Shown: positions 57,633 to 64,000 of the stretch, in pieces
Position numbering within the stretch: the stretch's first letter is position 1
Layout of the letters: each line of letters opens with the position of its first letter
DNA from: Hydrogenophaga sp. NFH-34
GTDB lineage: Bacteria > Pseudomonadota > Gammaproteobacteria > Burkholderiales > Burkholderiaceae_C
Length of the DNA stretch: 64,000 bases
Direction: 5' to 3'
Assembly: GCF_021401345.1 (NCBI RefSeq)
Contig: NZ_JACBGE010000007.1
Span: 1-64,000, forward strand
Notes under the pieces: generated by a model
The model's database searches: none
The model's input: only the letters and a program-made list of their open reading frames with translations
Told to the model about the DNA's origin: nothing
Translations under genes and position numbers: made by a program

Positions 57633-59939
57633 ATGTCCGACGCCGCCGCCGACCGCCCTTCCGTGAACGCCACGCCGCCCAGCGGTCCGCTGGCGCGCGA
57701 AGCGCTGGCGCTGGGCGCGTTCGACCATGTGGTGGCGCGCATGCCGGGCTTCCGGGTGCGTGAGGGCCAGCGCGAGATGGCGGCCCACATCGCCGAAACC
57801 CTGAGCGTGGTCGACTGGCCGCCCAAACCCGAAAAAGGCGAAGAGCCGCCTCCCATGGGTATCCGCGCCGTGGCCGTGGTGCAGGCCGGCACGGGGGTGG
57901 GCAAGTCGGCAGCCTACGCGGCCACCGTGATCCCGCTGGCGCTGGCCCAGAGCCGGCGGGTGATGATCTCCACCGCCACCGTGGCCCTGCAGGAGCAGCT
58001 CATCGCCAAGGACCTGCCCGCGCTGGCGCAGGCCCTGCCGCAACCGTTCGCCTTTGCCCTGGCCAAGGGCCGGGGGCGCTACGTCTGCCGCCTCAAGCTC
58101 GACCAGATGGCCGGCGGCGACGCCAGCACCGCCGACCTGTTCGGCGACGACGCGGCACCGGCCGTGCCCAGCGACGCGCTGGAGCAGGCCTGGGCCGAGC
58201 AGTCGCGCACCTACACCGAATGGGCGCAGCAACTCGACGCGGGCGACTGGGACGGCGACCGCGACCGCCTGGCCGAACCGCCCGACGCCAGCCTCTGGTC
58301 GCCCGTGGCGGCCGAACGCCACACCTGCACCGCGCGCCACTGCCCCAGCTACAACGGCTGCAGCTACTACCAGGCGCGCGCGCGCCTGGCGCAGGCGCAG
58401 GTGATCGTGGTCAACCACGATCTGCTGCTGTCCACCCTGGGCCTGCACGCGCTGCCGTCGCCGTCGGACTGTTACCTCGTGTTCGACGAGGCCCACCACC
58501 TGGGCGCGGTCGCGCAGGGCCAGTTCACCGAAAGCATGGACCTCATGCGCAACGGCTGGCTCGACAAGCTGCCGCGCGCGGTGAGCGACGTGGCCGGCGC
58601 CATCGGCCACCACCCCACGCTCGATGTGGCCGAGGCCGCGCGCGAACTCAAGACCGCGCAGGCCGACCTGGCGCGGCTGGCCATGGCGCGCCTGAGCGAA
58701 TCGCCCGAATGGCTCGCGCTCACCGGGCGGCAGGCCGGCATGCGGCCGCGCAATGGTCGCGACGCTGAGGCCGGCTTCGAATTCAACGTGCCCAAGGCCA
58801 CCGAACGTTTTGAAGGCGGGGCCATTCCCGAACCCTGGCTGGCCACGGTGGGCCTGATCGCCGGCCGCGCCGGGGCGCTGCTCAAGACCTTCGAGGCGCT
58901 GGCCACCGAACTCAAGGCGCTGGCGCGCGACGACCCTTCCGACGCCGCACGCTGCGCCCAGCTCTACAGCCGCATCGGCACCTTCGCTCCGCGCCTGCAG
59001 CACCTGGCGGCCACGGCCGAGCTCTGGCTGCAGGCGCCCGAGGCCGGCCAGCCGCCGCTGGCCAAATGGCTGGAGGCGGGCATCCAGAACGGACTGGTCA
59101 CGCTGACCGCCCACGCCTGCCCGCTGCAGCCGGGCAGCCTGCTGCGCAGCCACCTCTGGGGCCAGGTGCGCGCGGCGGTGGCGACCTCCGCCTCGCTGGT
59201 GACCTGCGGCGGTTTCGATCACTTCCTGCACGAAAGTGGCCTGGCCTGGGACGACGCGGTGGCCGTGCGCGAGGTGCAGAGCCCCTTTGACCACGCGCGC
59301 CAGGGGCGCCTGGTGGTGGTGCCCACCGACGCCGACCCGCGCGACGTGGACGGCTACACACGCGAAATGCTCGACCTGCTGCTGGCCGATCTGCGCGAAG
59401 TGCGGCGCGGCGCGCTGGTGCTGTTCACCTCCAAGGCGCAGATGAAGCGTGCGCAGGAACTGCTCGAACGCGGCCAGCACCGCGAGCTGCGCGAACGGGT
59501 GCTGGTGCAGGGCGAGGCTTCGCGCACGCAGTTGCTCAAGCGCCACGCCACGCGCGTGGCCGACGGCGAAGCGTCGGTGCTGTTCGGCCTGCAGTCTTTC
59601 GGCGAAGGGCTCGATCTGCCGGGTGAACTCTGCGAATGGGTGTTCATCACCAAGCTGCCGTTTGCTTCGCCCAGCGACCCGGTGGGGCAGGCACGCGCCG
59701 ACTGGCTCAAGGCCCAGGGGCGCGATCCGTTCAGCGAGCTGGTGGTGCCGGCCACCGGGGCGCGCCTGCTGCAATGGACCGGCCGCGCCCTGCGCAGCGA
59801 GACCGACGAGGCGGTGGTGGTCTGCTACGACGCCCGCCTGCTGCGCCAGGGTTATGGCCGCCGCATGCTCAAGGGCTTGCCGCCGTACCGGCTGCAGCGC
59901 CGCGAGGCCGGCGGTATGCTCGTCGACATTTCGCGATAA
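57633..59939 (+). CDS. DinG-type ATP-dependent DNA helicase
   Basis: This 768-residue superfamily 2 helicase has Walker A (QAGTGVGKSAAY), the DEAH box (VFDEAHH) and a motif VI region (QWTGRALRSETDE). Iron-sulfur-type cysteines lie in RYVCRLKL and CTARHCPSYNGC. DinG/YoaA helicases unwind 5'-3' and resolve R-loops or G-quadruplexes. The frame is open upstream to 57564, but ATG 57633 gives the likelier start. The next gene follows after eight bases. Confidence 0.87.
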   Translation: MSDAAADRPSVNATPPSGPLAREALALGAFDHVVARMPGFRVREGQREMAAHIAETLSVVDWPPKPEKGEEPPPMGIRAVAVVQAGTGVGKSAAYAATVIPLALAQSRRVMISTATVALQEQLIAKDLPALAQALPQPFAFALAKGRGRYVCRLKLDQMAGGDASTADLFGDDAAPAVPSDALEQAWAEQSRTYTEWAQQLDAGDWDGDRDRLAEPPDASLWSPVAAERHTCTARHCPSYNGCSYYQARARLAQAQVIVVNHDLLLSTLGLHALPSPSDCYLVFDEAHHLGAVAQGQFTESMDLMRNGWLDKLPRAVSDVAGAIGHHPTLDVAEAARELKTAQADLARLAMARLSESPEWLALTGRQAGMRPRNGRDAEAGFEFNVPKATERFEGGAIPEPWLATVGLIAGRAGALLKTFEALATELKALARDDPSDAARCAQLYSRIGTFAPRLQHLAATAELWLQAPEAGQPPLAKWLEAGIQNGLVTLTAHACPLQPGSLLRSHLWGQVRAAVATSASLVTCGGFDHFLHESGLAWDDAVAVREVQSPFDHARQGRLVVVPTDADPRDVDGYTREMLDLLLADLREVRRGALVLFTSKAQMKRAQELLERGQHRELRERVLVQGEASRTQLLKRHATRVADGEASVLFGLQSFGEGLDLPGELCEWVFITKLPFASPSDPVGQARADWLKAQGRDPFSELVVPATGARLLQWTGRALRSETDEAVVVCYDARLLRQGYGRRMLKGLPPYRLQRREAGGMLVDISR

Positions 59940-59947
59940 GGGGCCCC

Positions 59948-60418
59948 ATGCTGTACGCCATCCTCAAACTGTTGCACGTGTTCGCCATCGTCGTCTGGGT
60001 CGGTGGCATGGTGTTCGCGCACGGTTTTCTGCGGCCCGCCGTGCTGCAACTGGCGCCGCCGCAGCGCCTGCCGCTGATGCACGATGTGCTGCGCCGGTTC
60101 TTCACCGCGGTGAGCGTGGCCGTGGTGGTCGTGCTCGGCACCGGGCTGTGGATGATCGGCCGCGTGGCCAAGGAAACGGTGCAGGCCGGCCTGGGCTTCA
60201 ACATGCCGCTGAACTGGACCCTCATGGCCACGCTGGGCCTGATCATGATGGCCATCTTCGGCCACATCCGCTTCGCGCTGTTCAAGCGCCTGGCGCGCGC
60301 CGTGACCGCGCAGGACTGGTCGGCCGGCGGTGCCGCGCTGGCGGCCATCCGCACCTGGGTGGCGGTGAACCTGGTGCTGGGCGTGGTCACCATCGCGATC
60401 GCGTTGCTGATGGTGTGA
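59948..60418 (+). CDS. CopD-like integral membrane protein
   Basis: This 156-residue protein has four membrane segments. The first contains LLHVFAIVVWVGGMVFAHG with a conserved His and Trp-Val-Gly-Gly, as in CopD-like proteins. A copper role is not shown. It is encoded eight bases after the helicase gene and likely co-transcribed with it. Confidence 0.7.
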   Translation: MLYAILKLLHVFAIVVWVGGMVFAHGFLRPAVLQLAPPQRLPLMHDVLRRFFTAVSVAVVVVLGTGLWMIGRVAKETVQAGLGFNMPLNWTLMATLGLIMMAIFGHIRFALFKRLARAVTAQDWSAGGAALAAIRTWVAVNLVLGVVTIAIALLMV

Positions 60419-60445
60419 GCGGCCTGGGGTCGCGCCGCCGGCCCG

Positions 60446-61453
60446 TTACCGCGGTGCCGGCAGGTCGTTGCCCCGCAGGCGCTGCCACAACCAGGGCAGG
60501 GCGCTGCCCAGGTCGGGCCGCTGGCTCACCTGCACGCTGGGGCTGCTGCCCGGCGCCCGGGCCGGTCCGAGGTCGAAATTGAACACGTAGTCGGGCTCCT
60601 GGCCCATGCGCAGGTCGGTGATGCGCAACTGCCCGGCCGGGGTGACCTGCAGCCGGTACAGGCCCTGGGTGAACGCGGCCAGGCGCGCCACGGGCGCCAC
60701 CGCCGCGTGTTTGGCCATCAGGTCGGCGCCGCGCTCGTGCGCGGTCCAGCGCATCGTGGGGGTTGCGTCGAGCAGCGAACGGTAGCCCTCGTGGTAGTGC
60801 GTGGGCGTGACGGCCACCACCCGCCAGAGCACGGTGTTGAAAGGCGTGGGGGTGACCAGCAAGCGCTCGGCCGCCACGCCCTGCTGCCGCAGCGAGGTCT
60901 GCGCCGCCTGGGTGACCGCGTGCTGCGCCCACAGGCTCCAGCCGATGTAGAGGGTCGACAGCGCCAGCCCGGCGAGGTTCCAGCGCCGGCCGGTGGCGGG
61001 GTGGCGGGCCACCAGGGCCACGATCACCCCAACCAGCAGCGGCACCGTGTAGAGCGGATCGATGATGAACAGGCTGCCGACCGCGTAAGGGTGGTGGGTG
61101 AACGGCAGCAGCAACTGGGTGCCGTAGATGGTCAGCGTGTCCAGCAGCGGGTGGGTGATCAGGGCCAGCCACAGCGCGAGCCACCAGCGCGGGAACAGCA
61201 CGGTTTCGCGGTGGATGCGGCTGACCAGCAGGGCCAGCAGCGGCGCGCCCACGCTCAGGTAGAGCAGGGCGTGGCTTTCGGCCCGGTGCAGCACCATGTT
61301 GAGCACGGCGTCGCCGTGGTCGATCAGGGCGTCCAGGTCGGGCAGGGTGCCGGCCACGGCGCCCCACAGCGCGGCCTTCCAGGTGGCTGTGCGCCGCCCC
61401 ATGACGGCCACGGTGACGGCCGAGCCGAGCGCGATCTGGGTCAGGGAATCCAT
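60446..61453 (-). CDS. membrane-bound metal-dependent hydrolase (YdjM/DUF457 type)
   Basis: This 335-residue protein has the YdjM motif MDSLTQIALGSAV, GTLPDLDAL and HRAESHALLY, then LITHPLLDTLTIYGTQLLLP, which supply the likely metal-binding Asp and His residues. Membrane segments follow, then a periplasmic or cytoplasmic C-terminal domain of about 150 residues. Function is unknown. Confidence 0.82.
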   Translation of the reverse strand: MDSLTQIALGSAVTVAVMGRRTATWKAALWGAVAGTLPDLDALIDHGDAVLNMVLHRAESHALLYLSVGAPLLALLVSRIHRETVLFPRWWLALWLALITHPLLDTLTIYGTQLLLPFTHHPYAVGSLFIIDPLYTVPLLVGVIVALVARHPATGRRWNLAGLALSTLYIGWSLWAQHAVTQAAQTSLRQQGVAAERLLVTPTPFNTVLWRVVAVTPTHYHEGYRSLLDATPTMRWTAHERGADLMAKHAAVAPVARLAAFTQGLYRLQVTPAGQLRITDLRMGQEPDYVFNFDLGPARAPGSSPSVQVSQRPDLGSALPWLWQRLRGNDLPAPR

Positions 61454-61500
61454 GGCCCGAGCTTAAGGGCGGGCCCCCTGGCCGCGCTGGCGTGGGGGCT

Positions 61501-62172
61501 TCAGGGGCGGACCACCAGCGGGAAGTCGGCCTGCAGCCCGTCGGGGCCCGGCGTGAACGGCCGGGTCAGCGCCGCCTGGCCTTCCGGGCCCAGCCGGCGC
61601 CAGAGAACGTCACGCGCATTGCCGGGGTCGCCCTGCACGTAGAGCTGGGTGGTCAGCAACTCCTGGCGGTCCAGCCGCACCTTGGCGTGGATGTGCGGCG
61701 TGCGGCCGGTGTAGGGCACGGGGCGCAGCGTGCGGAAGCGGTAGCGCCCGTCGCGACCCAGGGTCACGCGGCCGAAGCCCTGGAAGGCCGGATCGGCCCG
61801 GTTGCCGTCGCCAGGGTGGTGGTAGTGGCCCTGGTGGTCGCACTGCCAGATTTCCACCACGCCACCGCTCAGGGGCCGGCCCCGGGTGTCGGTCACCGTG
61901 CCCGTCAGCCAGGTGACCTGCCCGGGCGCTTCGGGGGCCGTGCCGTTGCGCAGCAGGTCGAAGTCGGTGTCTGCCGGCAGGCTCACCGGGTAGAACGGGC
62001 CTTCGGTCTGGCTCGGGGTGGGGTTCAGTGCGTTGGGGGTGCGGGCCAGCGCCGGTGTCAGCCAAGCGGGGGCGGCGAGGCCGGCGCACAGGCCGGCGGC
62101 GCCCGCCAGCACGCGCCGCCGGGCGGGTGTGGCCGGGGCAGAACCCGGGAGCGGGGGGCGCAGGGGCATCAT
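61501..62172 (-). CDS. exported intradiol ring-cleavage dioxygenase-like protein
   Basis: This 223-residue protein has a twin-arginine-like signal (ARRRVLAGAAGLCAGLA) and an intradiol dioxygenase fold. The iron ligands of the protocatechuate 3,4-dioxygenase family (two Tyr, two His) can be placed in GHYHHPG and VPYTGRTPHIHAKV. It is thus likely a non-haem Fe(III) enzyme outside the cytoplasm. Aromatic-pathway neighbours are lacking, so its substrate is open. Confidence 0.83.
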   Translation of the reverse strand: MMPLRPPLPGSAPATPARRRVLAGAAGLCAGLAAPAWLTPALARTPNALNPTPSQTEGPFYPVSLPADTDFDLLRNGTAPEAPGQVTWLTGTVTDTRGRPLSGGVVEIWQCDHQGHYHHPGDGNRADPAFQGFGRVTLGRDGRYRFRTLRPVPYTGRTPHIHAKVRLDRQELLTTQLYVQGDPGNARDVLWRRLGPEGQAALTRPFTPGPDGLQADFPLVVRP

Positions 62173-62223
62173 GGCAGGCCTTTCAGGTCGGGCCTGCGCT
62201 CCGGGCGGCCGGATGGCCGACGT

Positions 62224-64000
62224 TCAGAGGTCCAGCGCGATGCGGCAGACGCTGCGGTCGTCGCGCTCGCAGGCATCTGTTTGGAAACCGAGCGAGCGGG
62301 CGAGTTCCAGCATGGCGCTGTTTTCCTGCAGCACGGTGCCTTCGACGCGCCGCGTGCCGCGCTGGCGCAGGTGGTCGAGCAGCTTGCCCATGAGCCGGCG
62401 GCCCAGGCCGCTGCCCTTGAGGTCCGAACGCACGATCACCCCGAATTCGGCGACGTCGTTGTCCGGGTCCACGTGGGCACGCACCGCACCCAGGGTTTCC
62501 TCGCCGCCTGCCGGCAGCGGCCGGGTGGCGATGAAAGCCATCTCGCGCGCGTAGTCGATCTGCGTCAGCCGCGCCAGTTCGCTGTGTTCGATGCTGCGCC
62601 GGCTGTGGAAGACGCGCAGGCGGATGTCTTCCGGGTCGAGCCGCTCCAGGAAGGCCAGGTGCTGGGCCTCGTCCTCCGGGCGGATCGGCCGCAGCGTGAG
62701 CGGCCCGCCGCGCCAGTCAAGGGTCTCGACCAGTTCCACCGGGTAGGGCCGGATGGCGAAGTTCGCCGCGCCCGCGGGGCGCTGGGCCGACACCCGCACC
62801 CGCGCGTCCAGCGCCACCGCGCCTTCGTGGTTGGCCAGCAGCGGGTTGATGTCGAGCTCGGCGATTTCGGGCACCTCGGCCAGCAGCTGCGACACCGCGA
62901 CCAGCACGCGCGCGATGCCGTCTAGGTCGGCAGCGGGTTCGTCGCGGTAGCCCTGCAGCAGTCTGTGGATGCGCGTGCGGGCGATTTGCGCCCGGGCCAG
63001 CGGCGTGTTCAGGGGCGGTAGGGCGAGCGCGCGGTCGGCCAGCACCTCGACGGCGGTGCCGCCGGCGCCGAACAGGATCACCGGGCCGAACACGCGGTCG
63101 ACACTGGCGCCCACGATGAGTTCGTGCGCGTGTTTCTTGCGCACCATGGGCTGCACGGTGAAGCCCTGCACGTCGGCGTCGGGGCGCAACTGGCGCGCGC
63201 GCGCCAGCATGCTGGTGCAGACCTCGCGCAGCTCGTCGGCGTTGCCGATGTTCAGCCGCACGCCGCCCACGTCGGACTTGTGGCTGATGGCGTGCGAGAG
63301 GATCTTGATCACCACCGGGTAGCCCAGCGCATCGGCGACCGCCACCGCCTCGGTGGCACTGGGGCCGACCACGCGCGTGGGCACCACGGGCAGGCCGGCC
63401 GCAGCCAGCAGGGATTTGGCCTCCGGCTCGGTGAGGATCTCGCGGCCGTCGGCCAGCACGGCGTCGACGATGGCGCGGATGGTCGGCAGGTCGGGGGCCA
63501 GCGCCGCGTCGCGGGCGGGCGGGGTTTCCAGCAGTTCGGCCTGGTGCAGCCGGAAGGTGCGCAAAAAGGAGAAGGCGCGCACGGCCTCTTCGGGCGTGTT
63601 GAAGTCGGGCACGCCGGCGTCGCGGAACCGGCGCCGCGCCTCGGCCACGGCGCGGTCGCCCAGCCAGCAGCCCAGCATGCGGTGCGGCGCCTTGGCCACC
63701 TGGGGCAGCAGGGCCTCGGCGATCTGTGTGCTGGGCACGATGGCGGTGGGGGCGTGGATGAACAGCACGGCGCTGGCGGTGTCTTGCGCGAGCGCTTCCA
63801 TCGCCGCCACGTAGCGCGGGGCGGGCGCGTCGCCGATGATGTCCACCGGGTTGGCGCGCGACCAGTTGCCGGGCAGCACCGCGTCCAGGCGCCGCAGCAT
63901 GGCGTCGTCCAGCGGGGCCAGCGGCACGTTCAGCGCGGCCGCTTCGTCGGCGGCCATCACGCCCGCGCCGCCCCCGTTGGTCAGCACGATCAGTCGCTCC
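62224..64000 (-). CDS. Pat/YfiQ-type acyl-CoA synthetase-like / GNAT acetyltransferase (5' end beyond window)
   Basis: The visible ~592 residues contain the C-terminal part of an NDP-forming acyl-CoA synthetase (ANPVDIIGDA with the family's CoA-ligase-like fold, and an ATP-grasp domain: GYPVVIKILSHAISHKSDVG, ILFGAGGTAVEVLADRALAL, ELDINPLLAN). A GNAT acetyltransferase follows (LTLRPIRPEDEAQHLAFLERL near 420; VRSDLKGSGLGRRLMGKLLDH near 530). This matches lysine acetyltransferases of the Pat/YfiQ type, which regulate acetyl-CoA synthetase. The frame continues past 64000. Confidence 0.9.
   Translation of the reverse strand, partial: ERLIVLTNGGGAGVMAADEAAALNVPLAPLDDAMLRRLDAVLPGNWSRANPVDIIGDAPAPRYVAAMEALAQDTASAVLFIHAPTAIVPSTQIAEALLPQVAKAPHRMLGCWLGDRAVAEARRRFRDAGVPDFNTPEEAVRAFSFLRTFRLHQAELLETPPARDAALAPDLPTIRAIVDAVLADGREILTEPEAKSLLAAAGLPVVPTRVVGPSATEAVAVADALGYPVVIKILSHAISHKSDVGGVRLNIGNADELREVCTSMLARARQLRPDADVQGFTVQPMVRKKHAHELIVGASVDRVFGPVILFGAGGTAVEVLADRALALPPLNTPLARAQIARTRIHRLLQGYRDEPAADLDGIARVLVAVSQLLAEVPEIAELDINPLLANHEGAVALDARVRVSAQRPAGAANFAIRPYPVELVETLDWRGGPLTLRPIRPEDEAQHLAFLERLDPEDIRLRVFHSRRSIEHSELARLTQIDYAREMAFIATRPLPAGGEETLGAVRAHVDPDNDVAEFGVIVRSDLKGSGLGRRLMGKLLDHLRQRGTRRVEGTVLQENSAMLELARSLGFQTDACERDDRSVCRIALDL

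Noticed and set aside
55482-59774. 1430-codon open frame on the minus strand
   Set aside because: It is antisense to MarC and the helicase gene and out of frame with the patatin gene. Composition is Arg/Gly/Ala/His-rich with no domain.

Overview
The window reads as a chromosomal segment of a GC-rich betaproteobacterium, most likely Burkholderiales and probably Comamonadaceae. This is inferred from gene order (ybeD-lipB-lipA, a complete atpIBEFHAGDC operon, an EIIA-HPr-EI phosphotransfer operon), protein style and base composition, not from any database search. No stretch over about 300 bases lacks a gene. No CRISPR array, rRNA or complete insertion sequence was seen.

Layout. Bases 1-4700 look like the right end of an integrated accessory element. 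It holds a truncated SMC/AAA_13-type ATPase, an HNH endonuclease, a YhcG/DUF1016 PD-(D/E)XK protein and a DUF4102-type tyrosine integrase. Its base composition is lower and more mixed than the host's. From about 4849 host genes begin: two thioredoxin-fold proteins, a class III CoA-transferase, a lipoprotein-MFS pair, the PTS-type phosphotransfer operon (EIIA of the mannose type, ptsH, ptsI), an EamA exporter, an AhpD-like protein, an AraC regulator, then lipA, lipB and ybeD (lipoate biosynthesis and transfer). The ATP synthase operon occupies 16.0-23.4 kb and ends at a clean intrinsic terminator.

From 23.5 to 29.4 kb lie a cNMP-domain protein, a LemA-TPM-TPM operon, a SnoaL-like gene with an apparent frameshift, a YheT hydrolase, a membrane-anchored dihaem cytochrome c and tRNA-Arg(CCG). 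From 36.5 down to 29.5 kb on the minus strand runs an eight-gene, tightly coupled membrane-lipid operon (FAD oxidoreductase, DUF1365, cyclopropane-type fatty-acid methyltransferase, chalcone-isomerase-like, MFS, DUF3833, SDR, SnoaL-like). It is divergent from a TetR gene across a nested palindrome.

From 37.3 to 44.0 kb is a TRAP-transporter catabolic cluster (cupin, alpha/beta hydrolase, DctP, MFS, DctQ, DctM) divergent from a LysR gene, again across a dyad. Next come a glutathione-dependent formaldehyde pathway (frmA and fghA) split by a chemoreceptor gene and a gene fusing a HAD phosphatase to mannitol-1-phosphate dehydrogenase, then phosphoglucomutase, an ornithine-cyclodeaminase homologue, an orphan sensor histidine kinase, MarC, a patatin phospholipase, a DinG-type helicase, small membrane proteins, a TAT-type intradiol dioxygenase, and the C-terminal part of a Pat/YfiQ-type acyl-CoA synthetase-acetyltransferase that runs off the right edge.

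The points that most deserve a second look are the degraded ATPase/HNH/YhcG element, the palindromic repeat inside yhcG, the TetR-linked lipid operon with its concentric operator, and the HAD-MtlD fusion inserted between frmA and fghA.
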